From Bog-756 sp035949055 (GTDB lineage Bacteria > Actinomycetota > Acidimicrobiia > Acidimicrobiales > RAAP-2), in NCBI GenBank assembly GCA_035949055.1, contig DASZIO010000053.1:124001-188000 (forward strand): 64,000 nt of DNA. Direction: 5' to 3'. This document shows, piece after piece, positions 25,254-33,327 of the stretch. A program made the translations under genes and the position numbers. Each line of letters starts with the position of its first letter. The first letter of the stretch is position 1. Under the pieces are notes generated by a model. The model worked only from the letters and a program-made list of their open reading frames with translations. It made no database searches and was not told the origin of the DNA.

Positions 25254-26744
25254 GTGAGGTTCGAACCCGGCCGTCCCACCCAGCATGTCCGCGAGGGCCT
25301 GGTGTCCGGCCAGATCGCCGAGATGGTCGCCCTGCCGGTCCTCGTCGCGGTGGTCCTCCTCTACCATCAACAGCTCCGGTGGAGCTACCTGTCCGGCGCC
25401 ATTGCCTGCGTCTTCGTCGCGCTGCTGTACTTCGCCCTGTTCATGGCGGTGACCCGCGGGAGATCCGCTGTCAGGTCGCAGGTGATGACCGGGCTCATCG
25501 TCTCCTGTCTCACCATCGCCACCCTCGGCCTCCTCGAGCTCGGGACCTCCGACCCGTTCGGCACGTTCATGCCGGGGTGCCTGGTCAGCGTGGTGTTCAT
25601 GACCATCGTCGGCGACCGGTCGATGCGGGTCGCCATCGACTGCTTCGCCATCGCCGCCGTCGTGGCGGTGGGCTGGGCGGAAGGGCTGGGAGGGAACCGC
25701 CTGATTGCCGTGTCCGTGGTCTACGCCTCGACCATCGTCCTGGTCACCTGGCTCACCTCCCGAGCCATCGGGTCGTTGACCCAGCGGGTGAGCTTCCGGC
25801 GCTCCGTCGGGTCGTTGAACGACATCCTCAACGACGTCGGATCCGGATCCGGGGGCACCCAGAGCAACGCCGACCTGATCCAGGAGATCTTCCGCCGCGG
25901 TCTCCCGCTCGTCCCGGACGTCATGCCGGCCGATCGCATCACGGTCTATGCCCGCCACGGCCTCGGCCGACTCGTGTCCCTGGCCACCTGGCCCGCGGGT
26001 GAGCCGGAGGTGTGCGCCGACGCCGCAGAACTACCGGAGATCGAGGCGGCGCTGCACACCGACTCGGTGGTCCTCGGACCTGAGATCTGTGTCGTCCCCA
26101 TCGGCTATTGCTCCGAGGGCGAGCTGGTCATGGTGGTGCGCCGGACCACCGACGATCAGATCGACCACAGGACAACTGACGCGGCCGAGGCGCTGGCCGC
26201 CGCCTTCCTGCGGGTGACGAGTCGGGCGAACTTCGTCTGCGGCCTCCAGTCCGAGAGCCGGACAGACCCTCTCACCGGACTGGCCAACCGCAGGACCCTC
26301 TACGAGCGGATCCAGATCGAGATGGAGCACGCCCTCCGGTCCGAGACGCCCCTGAGCTTGGCCATGATCGACCTCGACCACTTCAAGGACTACAACGACC
26401 GCCACGGACACGTGGCGGGGGACACGCTCCTCCGGTCGATTGCCGCGCTGATGGTGTCGAACATCAGGGGACAGGACCTCGTCGTGCGCTATGGAGGCGA
26501 GGAATTCTGTCTGGTCATGCCCGACACCGACATCCTGGGTGGCCACCATCTGTTGGACAAGCTGCGCGCCGGAGGGAGGGACGCGACCTCGGAGTTCGGC
26601 ATCACCCTGTCAGCCGGCCTCACCAGCTGGGACGGGATCGAGGACACCACGTCGATGATCGAGCGCGCCGACCAAGCCCTGTACCGGGCGAAGCAGTCGG
26701 GCCGAGACCGGGTCGTGTCGATCCAATCGGTCACTGAGTTCTGA
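25254..26744 (+). CDS. Membrane-bound diguanylate cyclase (GGDEF), 496 aa
   Basis: Six or so helices in residues 20-170 (MVALPVLVAVVLLY through YASTIVLVTWLTSRAIGSL) anchor the protein. A GAF-like region spans about 200-330, and a GGDEF domain follows. The active site is RYGGEEF, and an RGQD five residues upstream forms the inhibitory I-site that binds c-di-GMP. LTGLANRRTL and DLDHFKDYNDRHGH are also standard. It should make c-di-GMP from two GTP. No EAL domain or partner gene is nearby. The GTG at 25254 has no clear ribosome site, and a later start is possible. Confidence 0.9.
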   Translation: MRFEPGRPTQHVREGLVSGQIAEMVALPVLVAVVLLYHQQLRWSYLSGAIACVFVALLYFALFMAVTRGRSAVRSQVMTGLIVSCLTIATLGLLELGTSDPFGTFMPGCLVSVVFMTIVGDRSMRVAIDCFAIAAVVAVGWAEGLGGNRLIAVSVVYASTIVLVTWLTSRAIGSLTQRVSFRRSVGSLNDILNDVGSGSGGTQSNADLIQEIFRRGLPLVPDVMPADRITVYARHGLGRLVSLATWPAGEPEVCADAAELPEIEAALHTDSVVLGPEICVVPIGYCSEGELVMVVRRTTDDQIDHRTTDAAEALAAAFLRVTSRANFVCGLQSESRTDPLTGLANRRTLYERIQIEMEHALRSETPLSLAMIDLDHFKDYNDRHGHVAGDTLLRSIAALMVSNIRGQDLVVRYGGEEFCLVMPDTDILGGHHLLDKLRAGGRDATSEFGITLSAGLTSWDGIEDTTSMIERADQALYRAKQSGRDRVVSIQSVTEF

Positions 26745-26773
26745 GCGATCGCTCGCCGATGAACAGTTGTGGG

Positions 26774-26944
26774 TCAGTGGGTGGCCCGACGGAGGACCAG
26801 GTAGACGTTGTCGTCGACCGTGAACGAGTTGACGAGATCGAACCCATCCGCCGCGGCGGTGTCGAGCTCCTGCTCCAATTCGAGTCGGCGCTCCGCCACC
26901 ACCAGGCGTCCGCCATGCACCCGCAGCACCCGGTGCGTCGTCAC
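26774..26944 (-). CDS. 56-residue protein resembling DUF4177, coupled to the PIG-L gene
   Basis: The GTG at 26942-26944 overlaps the stop of the PIG-L gene by GTGA, which fixes this short frame. The product has a beta-strand, a helix ERRLELEQELDTAAADGFDLVNSF and a final strand DDNVYLVLRR. This pattern (helix, Gly-X-Asp/Glu-Leu-Val, strand ending in Leu-Lys/Arg-Arg) recalls the small DUF4177 fold, a likeness I infer from memory. It may modulate its PIG-L partner. A longer open frame continues upstream within the PIG-L gene but lacks coding character. Confidence 0.55.
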   Translation of the reverse strand: MTTHRVLRVHGGRLVVAERRLELEQELDTAAADGFDLVNSFTVDDNVYLVLRRATH

Positions 26945-27813
26945 GATGATGTCGCGCCGTCTGGTGCCCGGATCGCCCTCGCCGTGTTTTCCGCGGTGGT
27001 GCTCGTTCCCGTCTCTTCCATCTCGACCATGAGATCCGTCTCTCGCTGACCCGGAGCACGAGCGCCGGGCCGCACACGGATGAACCACTCGCGTCCCCAG
27101 ACCATCGAGAAGATCTCGTCCGGCATGGACAGGAAGAAACTGGTTTCGGGGATCTGGCTGGCATGGGCCCGCATGGCTTCGCGCTTCATACCGATCCGCG
27201 GGGTGACGTCGACTTCAGTGGTGATCCGGCTCGACGGTTCCCCCATGGTGTCCATCCCCTCGGCCGTCTCGGCGGGGAGCTGCCAACCGAGGCGTTCCGC
27301 CTGGGCGGCCAACTCGGCCATGAAGTCGCGGTTCATGGTGGCCATGTAGACGATCGGCGTCCCAGCCAGATCGGCGGCGCGCCTACCCACCCGGTGCACC
27401 TGCACGTGGTCAGGGTGACCGTAACCCCCGTGTTCGTCGTAGATGACCAGGACGTCGGACGCCTCCTCGGTCAGCACCCGCGCCAACGCCTCGGCTGCTT
27501 CGTCGACGTCGGCCGAGGCGAAGCTGCCGGGACGGTCGTTTTCGGGCGTTCCCGCCATGCCGGAGTCGAGGTAGTCGAGGAACTCCTGGCGGTCCACGCC
27601 GAGGATGCGACAGGCCTCGGACAACTCGGCCCGGCGACGGTCCACCAACGACTCACCCGGGTCGAGCAGACCCTCGGGCCTCTCACCGAGCTCACCCCTG
27701 GTCGCCGTGACCAGGACGACCCGGTGACCGGCGGCGGCGAGGCCGATCATGGTCCCACCCGTGGCGATGGCCTCGTCGTCGGGATGGGCGTGGAAGAAGG
27801 TCAGGGTCGCCAT
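26941..27813 (-). CDS. PIG-L family N-acetylglucosaminyl deacetylase-like protein (MshB/Mca relative), 290 aa
   Basis: The zinc motif HAHPDDEA (residues 8-15) and HPDHVQVHR are the metal ligands of the LmbE/PIG-L fold. Family members deacetylate GlcNAc-inositol (MshB) or cleave mycothiol conjugates (Mca). The dimetal-type pattern and length of about 290 suit either class; the lack of the SSKGAGT segment seen in the true Mca at 39152 argues against Mca here. The ATG at 27811-27813 follows a TAGGGT box by seven bases, so the mRNA is probably leaderless. The 56-residue gene is coupled to its end. Confidence 0.78.
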   Translation of the reverse strand: MATLTFFHAHPDDEAIATGGTMIGLAAAGHRVVLVTATRGELGERPEGLLDPGESLVDRRRAELSEACRILGVDRQEFLDYLDSGMAGTPENDRPGSFASADVDEAAEALARVLTEEASDVLVIYDEHGGYGHPDHVQVHRVGRRAADLAGTPIVYMATMNRDFMAELAAQAERLGWQLPAETAEGMDTMGEPSSRITTEVDVTPRIGMKREAMRAHASQIPETSFFLSMPDEIFSMVWGREWFIRVRPGARAPGQRETDLMVEMEETGTSTTAENTARAIRAPDGATSS

Positions 27814-27820
27814 GACGGGC

Positions 27821-27826
27821 ACCCTA
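27821..27826 (-). promoter_or_regulatory. Putative leaderless -10 box (TAGGGT) of the PIG-L gene
   Basis: TAGGGT on the minus strand is followed by seven bases and then the ATG at 27813. No ribosome site lies between. Confidence 0.5.
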
Positions 27827-27863
27827 TCGGCGTGGGGTCTTGGACGGTCCCGCTGCCGGCGCA

Positions 27864-27923
27864 CCCGGACCCGTGGGCAGGGCGCCCGGACCCGTGGGCA
27901 GGGCGCCCGGATCCGAGGGCTCG
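27864..27923. repeat. 21-base tandem repeat in a gene-free gap
   Basis: Two identical 21-base units (27864-27884 and 27885-27905), starting CCCGGACCCGTGGGCAGG, are followed by a degenerate third to about 27923. The gap 27827-28040 has no gene that I recognise. Confidence 0.85.
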
Positions 27924-28040
27924 CCCTCCGCTAGTGGGAACCGGAGGTCTACGCGGCCGCTTGGAGTTCAGCCGTCGATAGCGAGCCCTCGACATCCGTA
28001 CCCGAGAGGGGCAGGGGCGTATCCGAACGGAGACGCCGGC

Positions 28041-28397
28041 CTAGTCGAGGGGAAGCTGTGGGGCCTCCTCCAACGAGGGCCGACCCGAGATCGAGCCGTC
28101 CGAGCCGTGCCGACCACCGCGACCACCGGTGACCGGGAAGATCCGGTGAGGCTCGAACGACCGCACCAAACGGTCACCGACGCGGCCCCCGACCACTTCG
28201 ATCGACTCGGTCCCGTTGCGCCGGTTGACGATATGGGCCCGGAACTCCCAGTCGGCCCCCCGGATGCGCAGTCCCGAGACGATCACCGGGTCTCCAGCTC
28301 GCAAGCCATGCCACGTGTCAGATCGCTCGAGGTGGTCGGAGGCCCGGGAGGCGGCACGTCCCGACTGGCGCGACGAGTTGCGAGCCCGTGGGCTCAT
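28041..28397 (-). CDS. Conserved-looking hypothetical protein, 118 aa
   Basis: I do not recognise this family. The core, WHGLRAGDPVIVSGLRIRGADWEFRAHIVNRRNGTESIEVVGGRVGDRLVRSFEPHRIFPV, looks like a compact beta-rich domain: alternating hydrophobics with Gly turns, perhaps an SH3- or KOW-like barrel. It is flanked by an Arg/Ser-rich N-terminus and a polar tail. No signal or helix is visible. The ATG at 28395-28397 lacks a strong ribosome site. A small Cys-rich ORF ends 37 bases upstream in the same direction, so the two may form an operon. Function is unknown. Confidence 0.6.
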   Translation of the reverse strand: MSPRARNSSRQSGRAASRASDHLERSDTWHGLRAGDPVIVSGLRIRGADWEFRAHIVNRRNGTESIEVVGGRVGDRLVRSFEPHRIFPVTGGRGGRHGSDGSISGRPSLEEAPQLPLD

Positions 28398-28434
28398 GGC
28401 TGCGTGCCGCGGCGGTGACAGAGGGTCGCCGGGA

Positions 28435-28638
28435 TCACCGCGGTTCCACGAAACCGGTGCCGTGTGCGACCTGGCAGATTTGGCAGCAAAACAGCGGACC
28501 CACCCTGGTCGCTCGGGACTGCTCCATCAAGTACCACTGTCTAGCCGGTCGGTTCCCGTGGGCGCATCTATTCTCTCGCCCGCACCGGCCGAGGGCCACG
28601 ACGTCGACGTGGTCAGCCCGGAGTGGTGTGAATCCCAT
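28435..28638 (-). CDS. Small Cys-containing hypothetical protein, 67 aa
   Basis: I do not recognise the family. Visible features are two Cys clusters, CGRENRC near residues 19-25 and CCQIC near 51-55, plus a His soon after (AHGTGF). This could bind a metal ion. Between them is an aromatic, charged stretch (ARQWYLMEQSRATRVGPLF). The ATG at 28638 has no good ribosome site. The DNA has lower GC than most of the window. It lies 37 bases before the 118-residue gene and 62 bases after the DUF4331 stop, all in one direction. Confidence 0.45.
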   Translation of the reverse strand: MGFTPLRADHVDVVALGRCGRENRCAHGNRPARQWYLMEQSRATRVGPLFCCQICQVAHGTGFVEPR

Positions 28639-28700
28639 GTGACTGGACGACAGGCTGACCTCGGAGGATCGAGCCCTCCGTGTCAGCTGCGCCCCCCAAC

Positions 28701-30122
28701 TCAGCTCGTCCCGGCAGCAAACCCGCTGAGAGGGGTGCCGAGATACGGGAAACTGGGTAGGTAGGTCTCGTCGCCCGAGGCCGTGGTGTCCGTCGGTCCA
28801 GACGTGAGGCCATCGGTTATCGCCGTGGCCGCGGCATCAGGGGTGAAGCTCTTGTCCACCAAAGGGATCGTGGCTCCGGCCAGAGCACGGAGCTCGATGG
28901 TGACCACGTCATCGAATACCCGTCGGCCGTTGGGGTACCCCGCAGCATCCATACCGATGAGACCGAGGTTGTTCATGCCTGTGGTGGTCGGTGGGATCGC
29001 TGTGTTCAAGCGCAGCATGTCAGCTTGTGTGGTACCCATGCTGTTCTGAAACCCAGAGACAACGCCGGTTGGAATACCGGTGAGAAAAATCGCCAAGAGA
29101 TCAGCCCGGTGTGGCGATTTGGCGTTGTACGCGGCCAGGTTCGGAAAGACACCGGGGTAGAGCGTGGGCAACAGTTGAGCCAGTTCGGGATGGGCAACCG
29201 CCGGTGCGAACTGCTGGTCATGGCTGGGCGGCTGAGCATTCCAGTAGTCCTTCTTGGACATCGGGACAATCACTTCGTTGACCAACGGATTGCCGAGGCG
29301 AGAGACCTGTACCCATGGACCCGACTCGACATCTGTGCCTTCAGACGCCTGCAGGACTCGTGCCTTTTGCCGGGCCGCGGTGGTCCAGACCCCGATGACC
29401 GAGGAAGTCGAAGAGGCGCTGGTCGATGCCGACCCGTTTTTGGTCAAGTCCGACTTGGGCACTTGGAGCGCAATCGAGTGAACATTCACGCCCTTGGTCG
29501 AGTTCACTCCGGCTGCCATGCTCCCGAGCCCCGTATTGGCGAGACCGAATGTGGCGTGATCCTGCTCGAATGGCCGGAGGATGGCCAGATCGAATATTGC
29601 GCCCAAGTCGACGAAGAAGCCTTCAGCCCGCTGCCCGGCAAAGACCTGCCCGCCACCCGGGAGCTGGTGGATCGCGGCTGCCGCCAGAGCGGCGTAGTCC
29701 GGCGTCGAGAGGGGTCCGATGTTGCACGGTGGGCAAGCGAGGTGGCTGCCTAGAGTCTTCGAGCTCCCGTTGGCAACGCGGGTCAGCGTGAAGTACTGCC
29801 GCCGATTCCAGGTGCTATGGGTCAGGGTCGTAATGGGGCCGGTGTTGTAGAGAAACGTGTCGGGGTTGGTGATCTTGTTCGTAAACCGGAACTGGTAACT
29901 GATGTCGGGGTGACCGTCGCCGGTGTTGTCGATATTGATGGAATACAGCACATCGCCCCCGAACTCATAGAAGTTCGGTCCTCCGTCGGGCGCCTCCAAT
30001 GGGACGTAGTTGGCGATTATCGTCACGGTGTCCGGTTTGTCCGGGCTGACGAACGCATAGAGATCCGTACTGTCTGCGACGGCATCCTTTGCGATTTCTG
30101 GAGCTTCACGGTGGGAGGACAT
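28701..30122 (-). CDS. DUF4331 family protein, 473 aa
   Basis: The start MSSHREAPEIAKDAVADSTDLYAFVSPDKPDTVTIIANYVPLE is the hallmark of DUF4331, and the body keeps the expected FGGDVLYSINIDNTGDGHPDISYQFRF and GFFVDLGAIFDL segments. The function of the family is unknown; members often lack or have poorly defined signals, and none is visible here. Codon use and base composition (two lines counted by hand gave 53% and 58% GC) differ from the neighbours. Together with the two small genes beyond its end this suggests an acquired block. Confidence 0.85.
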   Translation of the reverse strand: MSSHREAPEIAKDAVADSTDLYAFVSPDKPDTVTIIANYVPLEAPDGGPNFYEFGGDVLYSINIDNTGDGHPDISYQFRFTNKITNPDTFLYNTGPITTLTHSTWNRRQYFTLTRVANGSSKTLGSHLACPPCNIGPLSTPDYAALAAAAIHQLPGGGQVFAGQRAEGFFVDLGAIFDLAILRPFEQDHATFGLANTGLGSMAAGVNSTKGVNVHSIALQVPKSDLTKNGSASTSASSTSSVIGVWTTAARQKARVLQASEGTDVESGPWVQVSRLGNPLVNEVIVPMSKKDYWNAQPPSHDQQFAPAVAHPELAQLLPTLYPGVFPNLAAYNAKSPHRADLLAIFLTGIPTGVVSGFQNSMGTTQADMLRLNTAIPPTTTGMNNLGLIGMDAAGYPNGRRVFDDVVTIELRALAGATIPLVDKSFTPDAAATAITDGLTSGPTDTTASGDETYLPSFPYLGTPLSGFAAGTS

Positions 30123-30689
30123 GGCATCACCTCAGAGATAGTGGCTGGCTGTTGTGGGTTGGTCAGGAATGTCCTTCAGCTCGGACATGGACCATCTGCT
30201 CGGCGCTCGGGACGACAGCAGAACTGGTCGTCAGGAACAATGGTCGGCTCACTTGCGTATGAGATCCTCCTGGAGTGGGACGCCGTCCGCGACTGCGGCG
30301 CACTACTGAGTCATTCGGAGTCGAAGCACCGGAGAGATGACGGATTGAGGATTTACCCGGCTCCGGCCTGCCGGCTGAAGAGTCTGGGGGCGATGCCGGG
30401 CTTGGATCGCTCGTGCAACCCTCCCTGTCGTCCATCCATCCAATGGAGAGCTGGCGCGGGGATTTGCGATGGCAGGAGAGGGCAGCCGGCCCGCGGATCG
30501 GGGTCATGCACGGTCGGTTCATGCTTCCGGCGCACCGTCCGCGCGCACGGTGAGTTACGACAGAGTGAACAATTTTCTGCCGCGTGGTCAGGCCCGAATG
30601 ATGAAGCCGAATGGCAGGTCCAACGGTTGTCCACTCCGGACCCGGAGCGTCGCCGTCCCGGACCGACCCTTCGGTGTACCGTCGCCACC
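30123..30689. other. Gene-free stretch of 567 bases
   Basis: This lower-GC interval lies between the divergent DUF4331 and hydrolase genes. Open frames cross it on both strands (for example minus 30163-30741), but they lack recognisable domains and have poor third-position GC, so I do not call a gene. It should hold the DUF4331 promoter. Confidence 0.6.
30677..30682 (+). promoter_or_regulatory. Putative leaderless -10 box (TACCGT) of the hydrolase gene
   Basis: TACCGT is followed by seven bases and then the GTG at 30690, with no ribosome site. This also supports GTG 30690 over a much longer upstream open frame. Confidence 0.45.
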
Positions 30690-31601
30690 GTGAGCACGTT
30701 CGACGCCACCGATCGGCCGAGGCCGTCCTGGTGCCGGACACCAGACGGCCTCGAGGTCGCCGCCTACGACTTCGGGGGCGAGGGAGAGGACCTCCTCCTC
30801 GTCCACGCCACCGGGTTCTGCGCCGAAGTGTTCACTCCCTTGGCCCGGGACCTCGGTGAGATCTTCCATTGCTGGGGGCTCGACTTGCGGGCCCACGGGC
30901 GGTCGGATCGCCCTCCGGACGGCAATTTCGCCTGGTCCGGGTTCGCCACTGACGTACTGGCGGTCATCGACCATCTCGGACTTTCCTGGCCCCTCGGCTT
31001 CGGTCACTCAGCTGGAGGAGCGTCCCTGCTGTTGGCAGAGCAGGCCCGACCGGGCACGTTCCGGTCGCTGTACTGCTTCGAGCCGGTGGTCCTGCCGATC
31101 GAGGTCGGCGATGAACCCACCTCGTTCGAGGACAACCCCCTGACCCTCGGAGCGCGACGACGTCGCGACTCCTTCCCGACCGCGGAAGACGCATTCGTGA
31201 ACTTCTCTTCGAAGCCACCTTTCTCGGAACTCGACCCCGAGGTGCTCTGCTGCTACGTCGAAGGGGGCTTTGAGCCGATACCAGCCGCGGAGGGAGGCGA
31301 CGGAGACGCCATCCGGCTCAGGTGCCGGCGAGAGGACGAGGCCATGATCTACGCCTGCGGTCCCCTGCACGGCGCCTTCGGGCGCCTCAGCGAGATCGAG
31401 TGCCCCGTCGCGTTGGCCTGTGGCGAACGGACCGATGCCTTCGGCCCGTCGTTCCTGGAGGCCGACGCGGCTCGGCTCCCCCGGGCGACGATCGAGGTCC
31501 TCCCGAACCTCGGTCACTTCGGCCCGCTGCAACGACCCCCGCTGGTCTCCGCCTCGGTCGTCCGGGCCTTGAACCCCGTTTCCGACACACCCTCGCCGTA
31601 G
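30690..31601 (+). CDS. Alpha/beta hydrolase, 303 aa
   Basis: The fold is shown by the oxyanion-region motif LLLVHATGFCAEVF, the GHSAGG nucleophile elbow (catalytic Ser) and the late LGHFGP carrying the catalytic His. The DLRAHGRSDRP motif is also characteristic. It probably hydrolyses an ester, lactone or epoxide in the cytoplasm. The open frame runs far upstream, but the region before 30690 has no coding character and a -10 box sits just before the GTG. The nuclease gene starts ten bases after its stop. Confidence 0.85.
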   Translation: MSTFDATDRPRPSWCRTPDGLEVAAYDFGGEGEDLLLVHATGFCAEVFTPLARDLGEIFHCWGLDLRAHGRSDRPPDGNFAWSGFATDVLAVIDHLGLSWPLGFGHSAGGASLLLAEQARPGTFRSLYCFEPVVLPIEVGDEPTSFEDNPLTLGARRRRDSFPTAEDAFVNFSSKPPFSELDPEVLCCYVEGGFEPIPAAEGGDGDAIRLRCRREDEAMIYACGPLHGAFGRLSEIECPVALACGERTDAFGPSFLEADAARLPRATIEVLPNLGHFGPLQRPPLVSASVVRALNPVSDTPSP

Positions 31602-31604
31602 TCT
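31599..31604 (+). promoter_or_regulatory. Putative leaderless -10 box (TAGTCT) of the nuclease gene
   Basis: TAGTCT overlaps the hydrolase stop codon and is followed by six bases and the GTG at 31611. If it is active, the nuclease has its own promoter inside the apparent operon. Confidence 0.45.
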
Positions 31605-31610
31605 GTACCT

Positions 31611-32432
31611 GTGCCCCTCGAACTGCCCCGATCGCTCTCGCCCTCCAAGGTGACCTCATTCCGCGACTGCGCGCTGGCGTTCCGGTTCAGCGCCATCGAC
31701 CGCCTTCCCGAGGAACCGACGGTCTGGACGGTCCGAGGCACCCTGGTCCACCAGGTGCTCGAGCGGCTGTTCTGGCATCACGGACAGGGAGGTCGCACCC
31801 TCCAGGTGGCCGCCACCGAGTTCGACGCGGTGTGGATGACCATGCAGGCGGACCCGGACTTCGCGGCGCTGGCCCTCACCGGCGATGAGGCTGACGAGTT
31901 CCGCGCCCTGGCCTGGGGCCTGGTGCGGAACTACTTCGACCTGGAGGACCCGAACGAGGTCACCCCGGTCGGCATCGAGCTCCTCCTCGAGGCACGGATC
32001 GCCGACCTGCGTCTTCGTGGGATCATCGACCGACTCGACCTCACACCTGATGGAGAGCTGGTGGTCGTCGACTACAAGACGGGCCGAGCCCCGTCTCCCG
32101 CTTATGAGCAGTCGAAGCTGATCGGCGTGCACATCTATGCCCTCCTGTGTGAGGAGGTCTTCGGGCGCCGGCCGATCGAGGTGCGGTTGCTCCACCTCAA
32201 GGAGCCGATCACCATCTCGACCGCTCCCTCGGACCAGTCCCTGCGGGGACAGCGGCAGCGGGCAATGGCGGTGTGGGCTGCCATCGAACGGGCCTGCCGC
32301 GAGGAGGACTTCCGGCCGCACCCGTCCGCCCTCTGCAACTTCTGCAACTTCCGTGCCTTCTGCCCCGCATACGGGGGAAGTCCCGAGGAGGCGGCGCTCG
32401 CCATCGGTGTCGGCGCCAGCGGGGCGGCCTGA
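31611..32432 (+). CDS. RecB/Cas4-like PD-(D/E)XK nuclease with a four-Cys cluster, 273 aa
   Basis: The nuclease core reads LRGIIDRLDLTPDGELVVVDYKTGR, giving the Asp and D-X-Lys of the PD-(D/E)XK motif. Cys20 (FRDC) and C-terminal Cys242, Cys245 and Cys251 (CNFCNFRAFC) match the iron-sulfur cluster arrangement of Cas4 and AddB-type nucleases. HQVLERLFW gives the RecB-type helix. It should cut or degrade DNA ends. It is a standalone gene, not in a CRISPR or RecBCD-type context. A leaderless GTG start is supported by the box at 31599. A PAP2 gene follows. Confidence 0.8.
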   Translation: MPLELPRSLSPSKVTSFRDCALAFRFSAIDRLPEEPTVWTVRGTLVHQVLERLFWHHGQGGRTLQVAATEFDAVWMTMQADPDFAALALTGDEADEFRALAWGLVRNYFDLEDPNEVTPVGIELLLEARIADLRLRGIIDRLDLTPDGELVVVDYKTGRAPSPAYEQSKLIGVHIYALLCEEVFGRRPIEVRLLHLKEPITISTAPSDQSLRGQRQRAMAVWAAIERACREEDFRPHPSALCNFCNFRAFCPAYGGSPEEAALAIGVGASGAA

Positions 32433-32448
32433 TATTGCCGGGAACGCC

Positions 32449-33123
32449 GTGACCGAGTTGCACGACATCCCTCCCACCGCGCCGCCACAACCGGCTCGCC
32501 GGCCCGGGGCCGACGGGGTCCGCCAACCCCGCACCCAGCCACCGACCGATGACGATCGGTGGCAAGGCCTTCGAGCCGCGGTCCACTCCATCGATCAACG
32601 CGTCGACTGCTGGTTCGAGCCCCACCGGGGCCGCCGTGCACTCGACGGGACGGCCAAGCTCATCACCGGTCTCGGTGACCACGGTCTCGTGTGGGCGGTC
32701 ATCACCGCCTGGCGAGCTCGTCAGTCGGGTCCGGAACGGGTCAGCGCCATACGCTCCCTGGCCGTCGCCGGCATTGAGTCCAGGCTGGTCAACTCAGTCC
32801 TCAAACGGTCGATCGGCCGCTCGAGGCCCGATCGAACGGGCCTCAAGGTGACCGAAGGGGGTCTCCCGGTGCGGGAACCCACGACGAGCAGCTTCCCGAG
32901 CGGCCATACCCTGGCGGGGTTCTGTGCGGCGACCGTGATGTGCCGGAAGGGCGACCGGTCCGGCAACGTGTTGCTGCTCTCGAGTGCCACGCTGGTCGGG
33001 CTGAGCCGGCTGCACCTCCGGGCCCATCACGCCTCGGACGTGGTGGGGGGGGCGGTGATCGGCGTCACCCTCGGTCTGTTCGGCCGGGGTCTGATCCGAC
33101 TGTCGGTCCCGGCCCGTCGCTGA
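32449..33123 (+). CDS. PAP2-family phosphatase, 224 aa
   Basis: The three PAP2 motifs are in order: KRSIGRSRPD, SFPSGH and SRLHLRAHHASD, supplying the Lys/Arg pocket and catalytic His residues. They lie in a membrane-like context with hydrophobic segments near LVWAVITAW and VGGAVIGVTLGLFG. Substrates could be lipid phosphates, undecaprenyl diphosphate or polyprenyl sugars. The GTG at 32449 is 16 bases after the nuclease stop. The open frame upstream is the shadow of that gene. Confidence 0.85.
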   Translation: MTELHDIPPTAPPQPARRPGADGVRQPRTQPPTDDDRWQGLRAAVHSIDQRVDCWFEPHRGRRALDGTAKLITGLGDHGLVWAVITAWRARQSGPERVSAIRSLAVAGIESRLVNSVLKRSIGRSRPDRTGLKVTEGGLPVREPTTSSFPSGHTLAGFCAATVMCRKGDRSGNVLLLSSATLVGLSRLHLRAHHASDVVGGAVIGVTLGLFGRGLIRLSVPARR

Positions 33124-33327
33124 TCTGCCTGCTGGCCCGGCGCCCCGACCGCCGGCGCTGCCCCCGCGGCCCCGTGAACCCAGCCCCGGCCGCGGTGCGG
33201 CGCCGCGAACTCCCTGGCCGGTGCGCGGGCCCGCACACCGGGCTTCGGCAGATGTCCCGGAGCGGTGGCCGACGAGACTACCGCATTCGGCGTGGAATGG
33301 AACTGGAACCGGAGGGGTTCCACAACC

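Noticed and set aside
25254..25290. GGTTCGAACCC-like sequence resembling a tRNA T-arm
   Set aside because: The flanks do not form the T-stem or an acceptor stem, and the site falls in the first codons of the diguanylate cyclase.
29817..30689. Upstream extension of the hydrolase open frame
   Set aside because: It runs antisense into DUF4331 and has no conserved residues; GTG 30690 gives the normal length and a -10 box.
30163..30741. 192-residue open frame on the minus strand
   Set aside because: No domain, polar and Arg/Ser/Pro-rich without pattern; it overlaps the hydrolase start and has poor codon bias.
31611..32432. A CRISPR-Cas4 system
   Set aside because: The nuclease resembles Cas4, but no repeat-spacer array or other cas gene lies in the window.
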